DNA of 64,000 nucleotides. Origin: Temnopleurus reevesii. Its lineage: Eukaryota > Echinodermata > Echinoidea > Temnopleuroida > Temnopleuridae. How positions within the stretch are numbered: the first letter of the stretch is position 1; every line of letters begins with the position of its first letter. The stretch spans positions 37,590 through 101,589 of the forward strand of contig BQKZ01000316.1 of NCBI GenBank assembly GCA_036244855.1. Reading direction: 5' to 3'. Position numbers and translations under genes: made by a program. The notes beneath the pieces were generated by a model that ran no database searches, was not told the origin of the DNA, and saw only the letters and a program-made list of their open reading frames with translations. This document shows positions 24,442 through 39,100 of this stretch, piece by piece.

Positions 24442-24625
24442 GCATGCTTTCTCTCTCATTTTCTCTCTCTTCTCATTACATCTTCGCCGTTCAATTAAAA
24501 TCAGGACTATATACGCATACCTACACAAATAGCAGTTTAATAGTGCCAAGACAAACATGGACGTCCATGGCTCATGTGCCCGCCCTCAGTTACACACACA
24601 CACACACATTCACCCCCACACACAC
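24407..24625. repeat. CA-rich microsatellites
   Basis: (CA)n runs at about 24407-24438 and 24592-24609 within a longer ACACATAC-rich stretch. Confidence 0.9.
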
Positions 24626-24901
24626 AAACATACACACATACGTATGCATACTTCCTGATTCACTCTCTCATTCTTTTTATCTTCTCATTACATCCCTGCT
24701 GTACAATTAAAACTGGGTATACTATAATTCGTCTCTTCCCAGTCATTGCCAATCGGCATGAACACCACTATCATAATGATTTACAAATTTACACAATTCT
24801 TTACATGTCATGTCAAGTGCAAAAAATATAAATTTATTGAAATCCTATATACCTACAAATAGATTTTCGGTGAGACATTATAGAGTACACAAAAGTGGGA
24901 C

Positions 24902-25076
24902 CAGGGTGGTGTTTCACCAAGATAAGAAAGACTTTAAGAACAACTTTAAGATCGACTGGTATCCCTTCTTGTGCGTAATGGTTCACACTATTACGCGCAT
25001 TCAGTGCAAGAACAGATACCAGTCGAATGTAAAGTCGTTCTTAAAGTCTTTCTTATCTTGGTGAAACACATCCCAG
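24902..25076. mobile_element. Fold-back MITE, about 55-bp arms
   Basis: GTGTTTCACCAAGATAAGAA from 24909 onward and its complement ending at 25069 form long, nearly perfect arms that also include GATCGACTGGTATC / GATACCAGTCGA. The outermost bases are CAGGGTG and CATCCCAG. Length about 175 bp, no coding capacity. Confidence 0.8.
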
Positions 25077-26561
25077 TTATACATTTTATATTATATAGTT
25101 GTACACATTGCCAGAATTCACAAAGATGGTTGATTTTGTTGTCGGGTTTGGTATGGGGTAGCCTTAATTTAGGCCCAAATGCGCTACATAATTGTCACAT
25201 TGCTGCATTCATTGGACTGCTTTCATGTGTATGTGCTAAATCAAGCGTATTAATGCTTAAATTCTCCATTTCAGGATTTAAACCAGGTTTAACCATAGAC
25301 AAAAAAAAAACACATCTGTGAATCATGGCCAACATGTTCCAATGTAATGCTTTTAGTCCATCTAGTTTCAGCATGAATGTATGCCTATAGAGATCATTCT
25401 CAGTGAAGGAGTTTATTTTCACTTTCATAACTTTGTAGATTTTTCATTAAGTCATCTTTCCACATATCATCCGACCAGCGGACCAGAATTCAGAATTAAT
25501 ATCATGATGTTAAGTAGGATTTGAGGTAAATAATCAAAACACTTCAAACACTGATAAATAGGAGATGAACATTAACAATTTCGGTAGAATATGATAATTT
25601 ACTGAGGTTTTCATTTCAACTGACGATTACAGCACCAAATGGTTCTTAATATTTGTTAAACAAGTTATTGAAAATATATATATATACTTTTAAGCTTCAG
25701 AAACTTTAGAAACCTTGTAACCTCATATCATAAAAAGACAAATACTCATAACCAAATTCATCATTATATACATTCATTTGAAATATTTAAACAGTCAGGC
25801 TTCTTTATGCGCTGATTTAGTGTAAATTTGAAGGTATGATGAAGGTATTTATTGTTATTTGCCTATTATGATCAATAATCATTTAATCATAGTACTTTTC
25901 ATATAAATATATCACACACAAATCAGATTGCAAGTAGGGCATCATGATAAAAAATATTGATATCAACGCCTTGCAAAATATTGTTCATAACAGTACCTGA
26001 GGCAAAATAAGACCCCAAAGCTTTAATTACACATAGTAAGAAACATTTTTCATAATAAGTTTATTGCTCCTGTTAGCATGGAATGAGAAACATGAAAAGA
26101 GCTGAAAGACAACAACAATCAGGATATAAATGTACACTTCTTAGATTGATATTTTGTATGTTATAATTTCACTAATGAGTGATTCAAAAGCGGTCATAAT
26201 GATCATTGATGTGTAAAGTACAAAATTGGCTACCAGTTGATGTAAAAAATACCATGAAAGAGAAACATCATCTACCTTGAAATACAAAATAACATTCTAA
26301 TGACATACCATATGCATTCTCAATACAGGTAGTTTTATAATTTCTATATAGATATATTTTTTCATGTAAAATATTTATGTACACTACTCTTCCATCTGAT
26401 GAAATACTTACAGGAGATAAAGAGATACATACACCTACACATACAGTGTTACTTAAATGTATTATGTAAATTCGTTATACCACATAAATCATGTTTATTT
26501 TCTTCTGTAGTATGTGACATCAATTGGATGCATAACAATTAAACACTTTCTGAGTTAATGT

Positions 26562-26567
26562 TTTATT
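26562..26567 (-). other. Candidate polyadenylation signal of the minus-strand DD3-3 gene
   Basis: AATAAA on the minus strand 125 bases after the TAA stop. This is the first such hexamer downstream, at a normal distance. Confidence 0.45.
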
Positions 26568-26691
26568 CATATTTCTTTCCTCTGAGATAAAATGGAGCAA
26601 CCTAATTGACCATATTCAAGTGGAGTCTCGAACTTTTACAAGAAATGTTAAGCATGTATGTTTGTTCTGGCAGTTAGGTGCTTTCCTAGTC

Positions 26692-27178
26692 TTAGACTGG
26701 GCCTGATTTAGTAAGATTTGAGAGCTTATCTGGATGCATCCTGAAGTAGACAACAGCCCCAATGATGAGAACAGCTGCTGCAATACATCCGATCACAATA
26801 CCAGCGATCTGGCCAGCATTGGTTGATCCAGTTGCTACATAGGTACCACCCTGTTGGGTCTGTACAGCAAGGGCATTGCCCTCCCTAGAGAATTCAACCT
26901 TCTCCCAGGTGGTGTACGACTCAGGGTCGCTACGGAACAGCTCAATCACGTCGGAGGATGACCCGTTGAGGAATATCCTAAGGGTGTAGGTCTGGTCAGC
27001 TGTGGTAATCTGACCGGTTGGGTAGACGGTCACAAAGTTACTCTCAATCTTATCTCCAGGGATGTCATCTGCAGAACCACCGACACGCTCAATCTCCCAT
27101 CTTCCCTGCTGGGGGTCTAGCTCAGACACCTTGATGTCTTCAAGGTGGTCAAGGGATCCTTGAGGGAACTCAAGCTCA
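26692..27178 (-). CDS. Anchored DD3-3 gene, exon 14 (extension, membrane anchor, stop)
   Basis: 162 codons plus TAA. An ectodomain segment that looks beta-rich ([34 protein letters not shown]) is followed by a hydrophobic span [20 protein letters not shown] and a short basic tail. This exon has no counterpart in the plus-strand paralogue. Confidence 0.92.
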
Positions 27179-30100
27179 CTGAAAAGTCATAAAGGAAAAT
27201 AAAAACAGGCTTGACTGGGTGATATGACCATTGTGATTACACAGTGTTTATTGTATAAAATCACAGATTTTCATTAATGTAACAGGTTAAAGGCATTATT
27301 CAACCATGCTAAAAAATATCTTAAATCAGGTTTAAATGTAAGCAACCAATCTGACATCTTTAAAAATAAGAATATCTGAAAGTATGATGGAATAAAAGAC
27401 CCATTTACGATAAAAAAGAGTAAAAAAAGAATAAAAAATATATCAGAAAGTGCATGGCTTTGGGCCAACAAAACAATCACATTCCTCTCATAGATATGCT
27501 TGTAGATTATCAATGCAATTGATCACAACTTAAAACATACAACACCATATAACTTACAAAATTAAGATGATTCTTGTTTTAGCCAACAATTAAGTATAAG
27601 GAATATTGTAGTATAGCTCACCTGTGAGATGTAGTGACACTGCCTCCTGTGTAACCAATAGCAATGTAAGCAGTCTGCTCTACTCCGACCTTGATTCGAC
27701 CTTTCTGGCTACGGTTGGAGAAGTTGTTGTTTCTTGTGCACATGTAATGGTAGGTTCCAGCATCAGTCACCCTCAATGGTTTGGCATCAAAGTATGTACC
27801 TGCATCATCCAACTCAGACATCTCTCCTCGGAACTGACCTGAAAAATAATTAAGTAAAAGGAAATAGGTAATCTGTTCATTAACACTTTTTATCAATGTG
27901 AAAATGTTGAAAGCAACCAGGGTTAGAGGAGTCTTACGATAACATGATGTTATCAGAGTCTTTGTTCATTGCTATTATTTCTTCAAGCACAAAAAAAATG
28001 AAAAGAAATAATGATAATATCAATAATTGAATTTCTATAGCAATTTTTCCTGAGGATACAAAGCGCTGCTTAAAAAAACCCTACATTTAGCTACATTAGA
28101 AATTGATGGGTTTTGAGGTGTTTCTTAAAAAGGTTGAGTGATTTGGTATTGCGGAAAGATGCGGGGAGACTATTCCAGAGTCGTGGGGTCAAGGACTGGA
28201 GTTGAAACCAGCCTGTTTTTTAGACTTCGGAATCTTGTAGGAAGGGGCACAGGTGGAACGGAGAGAATATGACGTTTTCTGCTGTTGAAAGAGTAAGGAT
28301 ATATAATGAGAAATTGTCATAGACAGTGATTTATAAGTTTGAACGATTGTGCGGTAGTGTATTCTTTTGGAAACGGGAAGCCAGTGAAGTTCGTTGAGTA
28401 AGTGAGTGACATGACAATACTTTGGTTGCTGAAATATGATTCGAGCACACCTATTCTGCAAAGGTTGTAGCCTATCCAGATCCCCTTTGCTAATTCCACC
28501 AAGTAAGCATCATCCATAATCAAGCCTGGAGAGCACAAGTGCATGGACAACATTGTGACATGTATATTTGTCTAACTATTTTCTGATTCGATGGAGATTT
28601 GCCAGTTTAATGTGTGACACAAATTCATTACATGGTCACTCATTTTCATTTCATTGTCAATTATCAATGTTAAATTGATCGTATCTTGATGCACAAAATA
28701 AGAACAAAATAAATGGGCTTTGAATCCAGACTTTAGTTTAGTCACTTTAGTGAATTAGTGAGTTTAGTTACTGAATACAGAAATTGTCCCTATCAATATA
28801 CATTTTCAAAAATGGAAAATGCAACATGCTTTGTGAAAATTAGAATAGTGGCAGCAGTGGGATGCATCTGTACAAGCTATTTGTCAATTTTATATTTCAT
28901 ACATTCTGACTAGTAACAAATTGAAATGTGGTGAAATAAAAAATAATTCCTTCTAACAGTACATAAATGTTCAGAATAATTGATATAGTTCGGTGATCCT
29001 ACAGTGGTCAAAAGTTTGAGTGTAATGTGGAATATAGTATGAATTAGTCACCTACTATCTGTGGCGGAATTGGAAGAGCCTATTGAGCTAAGGAGTCACC
29101 TACCTGGTTGAAGTACAGCCATGTTTACCAGAGTCTGTGCAGAAAGCCCTGCCAAGTTTGTATCATCAAGATGTTTGGGATAGCTGTTACCATACTGCCC
29201 ACTCACACCAAATGGCTGATAGTAAACTCCTGTGCCCTCAGGGAAGTTCTGTTCTTTGAGCAAAGCGATGTTGCTTCGGTCGGTGCCCTGGCGTCCCTGA
29301 CCATCATTGTTGTTTGGGTTAGAGTTTGATCCAGTCCATCTAAATAAAACAAATAAAACAATATGATTAATTGAAACAATTAACCATATAGAAAAGAATT
29401 GGTGCAACCAGACTCCTACATAACATATGATTCTATCAATTCTGGCAACCAACAATGAGTAATATCTAACAATATCTCACAATACCATCAATATCGTTCT
29501 GTTGGAGTAGGGGAATTGACATCTTGTTTGGAAAGCTAAGGCACATGCTGTTTCTATTATATCAAAAAGTCATATTTTTTCTTCCACCCACATAATTAGA
29601 TGTGCTTGGTGCTATATCAAAGAAACATCCCATAGTATTCATATTAGGTAATATCACGGAATATATGAAATAAAGTGTAAAACAACAGTGATTTCTTGAA
29701 CTGAATCTTGGCAAATTTGAACACACAAGCACAAATGTCCATTACCATAAGTACACATCCTGGCTTAAATTAATTGTGTATTGTGAACAATTAATAGTTC
29801 CCTTTTTAGTATTATTTTAAAGTTGGTGGCAAGAACTGCTGCGGCAGGCAACATAAATAACATACAAATTATGTACAATAAATCTCATCTCATCTCTTAT
29901 GTACAAAAAAAGTCTCATGTTACTTTCATATCTAGGTCACCTATCTTTCAACTACATTTGGGTTACTTTTAGATGTTTTTTTTTAATGAAAACCAATTCT
30001 ATTAACAATATGTTAGAAGAACTTACTGTGCATGAACAAAGTCATTAGGACTCATCTCAAGATTGTTTGGAACAAAGTCATATTCAACTGCAGGGAACAC

Positions 30101-33100
30101 TTGAACAATGTTGCCTCTCTTCCCTCTCACATTGAGATTGTAGACTGTGTTTTCACCGACCTCAGCTGGTTTAGCACGGATAGCAAAAGTATGAGACCTG
30201 GAGGTAATAGGATATAAGACGAAAACTTCAGTATACATGTACAATGTATAGCTTCATATCGTAAGTTGAACACATTGAATGAAACAGTACATTGCTAATT
30301 GCATATCCCAACAGCATTATCATCTGTACACGGGAACTGTTATGATATACGTTGTACTTATTTTGCATTTCTACCAAACACGATTCACTATGACTCTTGT
30401 TTGCAATGATTTCCATTCTTGACAGCTACATGACTAAAGGAAAATGTTATCATTCTGATGGCAGAATAGGATGTCTTCAAATAAGAAGCATGACAAAATA
30501 GGTTTTCCATTTGAGATTACATCAGAATGTGTCCAACTTAGTTTTGCCAGTTGGACAAGTAGGAATCAAAGCTGTTGTCACAAGGAAATGAAAATGATCA
30601 AAATTAAATAAAAATTCAAATTCCAATGCTATACATTTCCATTTCTTACCTGTCTTGAAATGTTCTACCAAGCTGAGCAGTGTTTATAGCAAGTTGTAGA
30701 TTGAAGTTATCTCCATCAGCTGCATCAGTGAACATCTGGACATTAGGGTTGTTCTCATACACATAGCCTCTATCCTCAGCTTCTTCTGCCGTTAATCCAT
30801 ATCTGTAATGAAAACATGCAAAAAATTGTCAAATTCATATATTATATTGAAGATTCTTTGTCGGTCGTCATGACTGCATATCCAAAATGAGCAGGTGGAA
30901 CAAATTATCATGTAACTTTGAACAATATTAAGTGTACTTTTCATCCATAAATATATGTGTCAATTTATAAAACGATTCAAACACACAAGATATCTCTCAT
31001 TACAATGTTCCTCCTCTTAAAACATATGAGTTGCCATTAAAGAGAGGTGCATTGCTGTAAAATATTACCGTGTTTTGGTACATAGTAGAGATCTCCCAAG
31101 TTTCAAGCCTTGCGCATTCTGGACCTTTATCACGCTTACATATTTAGGACTTGCTGTGCATTTCTATTTAGTGAACGCATTTGGGACCCTCGATTGTATC
31201 AAAGGCCTACGGGAATAAATCTTAATCTCTGGCATGTGGGCCTCTGACCTCCAATATAAGTATACGCTGTACTCACAACTTCATGAAATATTTCAAAGTA
31301 AATCTTTCAATTAACATAGTGGCAGCGGTGGGATGCATCTGACAGTGCTGCAGAATAAAATTGGTAACATACACATAATACCAGAACACAGTGTTTATTG
31401 TTGTGATTTGTAATTTTGTATGTTTCTTTTTATTGAAGTGCTAAATAAATTTCAATTCAATTTTGATTGATACCCACCTTGTGTAAACATCTAGAGTGCT
31501 TTCCTGGTTTCCCTCAGCATTCAGTTCAGCTGTTGTTGAACCATCCCATCCATTGAACTCTCCAGTTGAGATGTTATACCTGTAACACAGAAACGCAACA
31601 GTCTTTGTTAAAAATATTGATTATATTACATCAATATCATTTCCCCCCAATTATGTTCTCACATCAAGCTGTGTGACCAATTCACTTATATTAAATATTC
31701 AGATAGATTTAAAAACAAAGAATTCTAAATTATAAAAAGTTACACATGCAGTTCATAATGCTTTAAATGAAACAATGTTATTCATAAATCTAATTCTAAA
31801 CATTATTCTAGCAAAAAATTCTGTAAAGCCAAACAATATATTAGTTCTATCATCTATAAGTTATATTTCTGTCATAACATTTATTCAACATTTATGTAAC
31901 ATTCATTTGTCTATTTATGCCAATACCAACGGTATCTTTCTGCTCGTAAAACAGCACTGAGCAGTAGCTAAAAAACATACCAGCAAAATCATTGTTAAAA
32001 TTAGACCAGCTGGTACTGATTACACACTAGCAACCAGTATCACATGATGCATCACAAGGTCTTGTGATTATCTAAGATGTAAGGTACAGCTCACATACTA
32101 GCAACATGTTTCATTCACATGCTCTTACTACTAAGACGTACATGTAAATAACAGTCTCTGCATCCTTACCACTATGATCACAAGCCATACAGAACTACTC
32201 TCATGTAGAGTATCAATACACATGCAATCAGTATCATCAATTTGCATGCTCTCTTTACCCAAGTAAAATTATCTGAAGTAGAGACTCTAGACACAGGCAA
32301 CAAGTACATGTTTTCATTACCTAAGACGTAAAGCACAGCTCTCGTGTAGAGTCTCTGGGATGGTCCAGTTGTAGGTGTTCGGCTGTCCATTGACACCGTT
32401 TCCAAGGTGATTATCCCTACTCCAATGGGCTTCCCGACAGGCCGGGGCGGAGATGTTGAATGATGGGTATTCTCTCCAGACGCCGCGGGTAGCGTTGCCA
32501 CCGGCTGCGTTCTCTATCTCTACAGCCTGCAATCATAAGTGAGACAAAATACATCTTTACTCTATATTCTAAAGCAATTCAATTATTTCCTATTTTCTGA
32601 TAGAAAAAGAATGTCCCTGCGTGGATTCACCTTTTTCCTGGGAAAAAAATAATTTTCCACAGCTATGTGAGGTCAGAAACTTCCCCTTAGATTGTTTTGC
32701 AATCAAGGAGGCTGACTCTGCCAGTGATGCCGTACCTTATACTGCATAACAATTATCAAAATGATGACAGGGCACTTGAATGTATAATTATGTCACAATT
32801 TATCATAAAATCATGATAATAATTCATTATAAAAAAAATGATTAATCATATGAAATGCTCTCATGGCTTCATAAATCAATAATCTGATGAAAGGGAGAAT
32901 TAGGGTAACTTCATGGTCAAGTACGTTAGTACTGAAACAAATTCTGTTTGAAGATCTGACTGTCTTACCTCACAAGCCTCCTGGGTGATAGGGATGACAG
33001 GTCGGTTACGGTTTGCATTCCTGTTCTCTTGAAGATAAGAGAAGGGAAGATCACAAGCCCATCGAGACTTCACATTCTGACTCTCAGTTTGGTAGTATTC

Positions 33101-36100
33101 ACATCGCTCTGGGTCATTTGTGAACACAGCAATGTCCTATGTGAGTGAAAGCAACAATTTTCATATTAATTTAATACTGAGAAAAGGCAATCATTCAATG
33201 GAAAAAAATACCATTCTAAATTAGAAGCTTAACAAAACATGCAGGTGGATAAACTAATATTTCACCCAATGTTTTGAAGATTATAAAGCATAGGTACATA
33301 TCTGAAAATTTACAATTCTGAGAAACTACTTTCTTCTACCTTCCTAACCAGCATACATGCATTTAAACCAGTGGTCTACTACTTACCATCAATAGAGTAT
33401 GTTATTGACAATCCCAGCTAGACCAGATCAGATTCTATCACATTCCATGCAGGGTATAGGAAAACTAGGCATCAAAATAGCCGAACATCACCGAAGCCAG
33501 TGCTGCCTATGCTGGCTGTGATTCTCGTTTATGGTTACAGTTTTCACTTGGTTTTTACTTGGTAAAAAATACCCTGCATCAAAATGATCTTCACATCGTG
33601 ATATTTCAAGGCTTGAAACCCAATAATGATGCTGCCCCTCCCCCTCCCCACCTAAACCACTTCATACATCATTACCAAGTCTATCACTTACCATCCATGG
33701 AGTAGGTCCCCAATAGGGGTAATGATCCCTCTCTTCTGGGCATTCATAACCCCTCCTTGTTCCTTGAGGGTTCTGTCTTGTGTACCTAGCAGTCTCTCCA
33801 TTCAGGTTCTATAGGGAAATAAAATGGAAAATATTCTTTCTTTCAAGATATCACCAGAGCAAAGATGTGTTACTAAATCTTAATGTTCACGTTTTAAAGT
33901 ATAAATACTTATATATAGAACAATATATAATTACAATAAAATATAACAAGATATAACATGACATAACATTATATAACTTAATGTAAAATAATATAACATA
34001 ATGTAATACAGTATATGATAATTTCAAATTACTCTGTTTATTCCATAATATTTATAATTCTTTATAAGTAGTAAGATGACTAATAGAAAAAATGGTGATG
34101 CATATTACTTCACTCAATGTAAAAATAAAAAATGGCATTAAGCAATGAGTAAAACCCTAACATGTTCATATTACTTCTTGGTGACACATAAACATTTTGG
34201 ATGTACTTTTATACATTTAAAGAGAGGAAGAAGAAGAGAGAAGAGAGAAAGAGAGTGAAGGAGAGAGAGGCTGTTCTTACCTGATCAGCGGTGAAAAGGT
34301 TGTCCTGACGTTGTCGAATCTTACAGTTGAGGTAGTAATCAAAGTTCTCATTCATACCATATCGAATGTCTGTGTTACAGTCGTAATTATAACACTGGTT
34401 TGGATTCTCTGGAATAGTCCTAGAAACAGATGAAAAAATATACAAACATAAACTTCAATCAAAATAACCAAAAGCGAGGAAAAAACTGTGTCATATACAA
34501 CATACATGTATAGTGCAAGCCACAAATCCTTACAGCACAATAAGCACTATATATCCCTATGCAATAAGCTCCATATACAAAAAATGTGTATTGTTATTAG
34601 TATTATTATTATTGCATTATCCTGTTGTTCTGAACATTAGTATAGTATAGTGTTATAGGGAACCAAAGAATTTTTACTTGTACTATATCTTTTAAATAAA
34701 TGTATGCGATGTAGTATAACGTGAAGTTTGGTAGCATGTACAAGAGTTTCCAGGAAATATAGCAAGATAAAGAAAGAGCAATGACTCCATACATACTGAA
34801 AACAGGAAATGTCAGCTAAATTTTCATCCGTGAATGCACACATTTATTCAATCAAGTCACATGAAGCAAGAATTCATATTTTATTAATTTGACAGCATGT
34901 AGAATGACCTTTCAATGGTAATATCGAATACTCACGTGGTTGTAGTTCCATCTCTGACCCATTCTCCACACATGTACTGCAATACGAGTTCACAGTGAGC
35001 ATTGGGATCCCCACAACTGTGCTGATTCGTCCTACAAAACAAAATGAAATACGGACATTACAAAGCTTTATCATATTGAAGGGATGTCCCATTAAACAAA
35101 ATTAGCATTAATATATTCATCAAGTAGGTACATGTAGGCTCAGCTGGCTCTAGCTGGCTTTTTATGTTAAAATCAAAACATATTTTCAGGAATAATCAAT
35201 CGCAAAAATAAAAACACACCTATTCAAAGTCACAACTTAGGTTAAATTGTGAGTACCTTGTATTAAGATATTGTCTCAAATTATGATTCCCATTTAAATT
35301 GCACCCAGGCCCAAATTAGAACACTGCGACGGTTTGTATGGTTGGATAAGCTATGGTTACATAATTCTTGTTGAGATCAATTATACTAAATAATAAATTG
35401 ATTGTTGACTAATATTTTGCATGTCAGATACATGCCTCATGAAGTAACACTAATCTACATGTAACATTGCTGTTGGTAATATTAAACAGTTGTCCCAGAA
35501 GTATCAGACTACAGGCTTAGAAGACAGGAAATGGTTAATGACAGGTCAACTAAAATGGCCTCTAAAATTAACTTACTTTCTAATTACTGGGGTTTAAGGT
35601 CTATTGGATGAATCATTTAAAGTGGACTAGTAGCAGATAAATGTTTTTTTCTCATCATATGATACGGTTAAATCTTAACATCATCAAACCAAATATTGAT
35701 ATGTGTATTGTTTATATGGTGCATGGGTATTGTCAACATTTTTCTTAAGAGATACACTTGCAGTGGTGCCAGCATGACAACAATAACAACACCTCTAACT
35801 TTTCACTTTATGATAAAAGCCTTATGAAAATATACCCCATGCCCATGCTTAAATGTTTATACCATTTCTGCCGTTGTCTTGTTTGTTCTTGAATATTCAT
35901 ATTCTTTTACGTGACACAGTTCCCCATTGGCATTGCATGCAGATACAGTGGTTGGCAAATTAATCTCATTTGGCAATCCATGCTGTATTTCAAACGTTTT
36001 TGAACTTATAAAAAAGATATAAAATGGCTCACTAGAAAATTGAACATTTACTCCTCTAAATACATTGTGTGCATATATGATTGATGCATCAGCATTATCA

Positions 36101-39100
36101 TGATATCTGTCACCAGTAAATTCACTGCCACCTGTTTAGTCATTGCTTGTGAGAAATGTCCAATCTCATTGACTTGTGCACAAAATCTGCACACACACAG
36201 CATTAAAAAAGAATGCTGACAGTAAGCATGATTTGGCCAATATATCTCCATGTATATTATTCTTACCACTCTATAGGTAATACTGAGCCAGCGGTGTAGT
36301 ACAAGCTCCCTACATTGTATCCTCCTCAGTTGTTATTCTGAGAGTCAAACATTCTGAAATAAAAAGAGTGCATGAAATTTTTAAGTCATATTATATTTTC
36401 TGAATCATGTAAATGGGTTACTAATGTAATTAGACCTTGTAAAGACACCTGCAATATTGATCAATGGTCAAATAAATCAACCCAGATAACTATTAGAACA
36501 CATTTTCTGTATTCATTCAGCTATATAATACTCAAAGAGCTCAGGATCAATTCATATTAGTATATGAATTTCTCATCAAGGTTACATGTATCTGAAAATA
36601 ACCAAATGCAACTATTCTGCATATCATCAAACACAATGCAAACAATTTCACATACGGGTGATTAAAGTCACTGTCTCTTGCTCCAGTACACATACTAAAA
36701 AGTATGACCATTCTGAAATGGTAATAATACTGTTTGAAAATATGCAATGTGTCTGCAATTAGATTTTAGCATGAATGTCAAAGAGATGATGCAGGTACAA
36801 TAGATGCAGATGGTCATATACACGTAAATGATAATTGACATATAAGTAATTATTTGAATGTACCCGTTGTTTCTGGGAAATATACTAACTTAGGGAGTTT
36901 CTAAAGTCATGATTGACGTGAAGCTGAAGATTAAAAACAAAATAAACACCCTTCCAGTCAACCAATACTATTTTGAAAAAAATGACATTCTTGAGCAACC
37001 AAATATTTTTCTCAGTCATGTGATCTGCATTTCTGTAAAAGCCAATATTTCAGCATTCATGAATTTTAGCAAATTCATTTTTTTTTTTAATTTTAGATCT
37101 TTTCAAACTTAATCAAATTCTTATTTCAATGCTTTGAAAGATTGTTGTCCACAAGTCTATGGGCATTCTAATAAGCGAAAAACTAAGTGAATTCATGGTC
37201 GCAAAAATCACAAAAACAATACCCGAGCAAAAATTTCATCTTATAGAGTATAATTCATTGTATAAAGAGGGCAAAGATGGCAAGAGTATATGAACTGAAA
37301 AGCATCTCACCTGTTTCCATTATTTCTCTCTCTTCCATTTTCATCAAGTCTGTTGTTACTTCCCCTGAAATAAAAAAAAAAAGGATGACAAAATTATTAA
37401 TATACATAAGATCATACACAGTAACACGGGTAAACATTTAAGAGTACAAAAAAGATATTCAAATCACATAGAATTACGTGTGTAGAGAATTAAGTTGTAG
37501 TGATATCGCACATAAAAACTAATTCTGGTAAAACCCATTATCAAATCTTCATCAACATCTTTAAAAAAAAAAATGAATGAAAAAACACTTTAGGTGATTA
37601 GGAAGCCATTTTAGACTTTGATTTCCTGGTTTACTTATTTGCATGAAAAGTTAATCAGATTAACCCTGGAATCCCAAACAGAAATCTTGCACACATGTCT
37701 CGTACTTTAATTCTATATTTTAATGAATGTATTGGATTGTTTTTCAATGTCCGTTTGTTATTTCTTTTTATAGACCATAAGTTCAGCATCTCATAACCTG
37801 AAGATAATTAACTTTTGGCAGACACAAGTCTAATGTAACATCAAACTTGTGCATTTATTTCCTTAACCCATTGACTCCTGAATTATGTAATACCCATAAA
37901 CTTTGTGTAGGGACTACCCGGTTCCAGTAGTCAAAGGGTTAACCTTTGCTTGAAAATTTTGAAACAAACCTCCTGAAAGCACTTAGTGAAACTTCTGTGC
38001 AACTCGGATTGATTGCAAAATGTCCAGGAGGGGACTCAATTACCCCAGTTGAATTAATTTTGTTTAATATCAATTAAAACCGTATTTAATCTCGCAACAG
38101 CCTGGTACATTGTCTGGGAGTAATACAGACTTTTTTCTATTCGTACGGAATATTGACCGGATCAAAATAATTTTGATTGAATTGGGAAGGGACATGTGAA
38201 ACAGAGTAATTCTAGCTCAAGCCAGGGAGTTATGGGAGTAGTCCCTGGCTAGCTAAATAGAAAATTTACCTCCATGATAATATTTACTCTTCATATAAAA
38301 GGAGATCTTGTCTTAATGGGAGAAAACTGGGAAAAGTTCAAACAACTTGATTTCTCTATATATATGAAAAAGCAAAAACAAGATGACATGTACATCAATG
38401 TTGTACAAAAAGCATCAAAACTGATGACAATGATCGTGATAATCTGATGTCCGCGATGAAATTTTGTCTCTAGATACAGAAAAAATCTCATACTTATAGA
38501 AATTCGTAACATAGAACCAAATAAAAAGTTACTGCAAAAAAATTATTTTTGGAACAAATCTATTACATTATAATATGCTTAGCGTCTTAATTTCCGCCAC
38601 CAGAGTAACAACTTAATAAGCATAATGTCACTATTTTGACTGGTATACAGTAAAACAAACACGTTCATTCTTTTTGTTTCATTATATTAAATATGCATCC
38701 CAGAAATCGTTTATGAAAAACAGTAAGTCATGTTTTGCTTTGTTAATCATTCATTCAAAGAACACTAAGTGTAACATAATAATAATAATGAACAGCTTTT
38801 ATAGCGCTTATCAACTCTTCATGCAGAGAATTCCCTAAGCATTCTACAATTGCAGCATTATTACCCTGGCTTTCGCATAATATTTATTTATCTGTTGAAC
38901 AAATAAGAAGATGCTTTTATTCCTTTTTGTTAGAAGAAATATTTATACAATGATAACAAAAAAATCTGAAAAATCGAAAACCCTGTGGCATGCCACATGA
39001 ACATTAATAATCATATATCACATTTTTCCTTCTCTAGAAGCTATTTCGAGATTGAATATGTGGAGACCGAATATGTGACATCTTTTTTAATATCTAACAA

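Larger units (their letters stand above)
19217..26691. other. Gene-free region between the helical-protein gene and the minus-strand DD3-3 gene
   Basis: 7.5 kb with no gene I can support. It holds two (AGT)n arrays, poly-A, CA-rich and purine-rich tracts, and two strong inverted repeats (19960-20052 and 24902-25076). The last few hundred bases are probably the 3' UTR of the DD3-3 gene. Confidence 0.6.

Noticed and set aside
32178..32501. 107-residue minus-strand frame with a Pro/Ser-rich start
   Set aside because: It is a wrong-frame reading of exon 8 of the anchored DD3-3 gene running into the intron.
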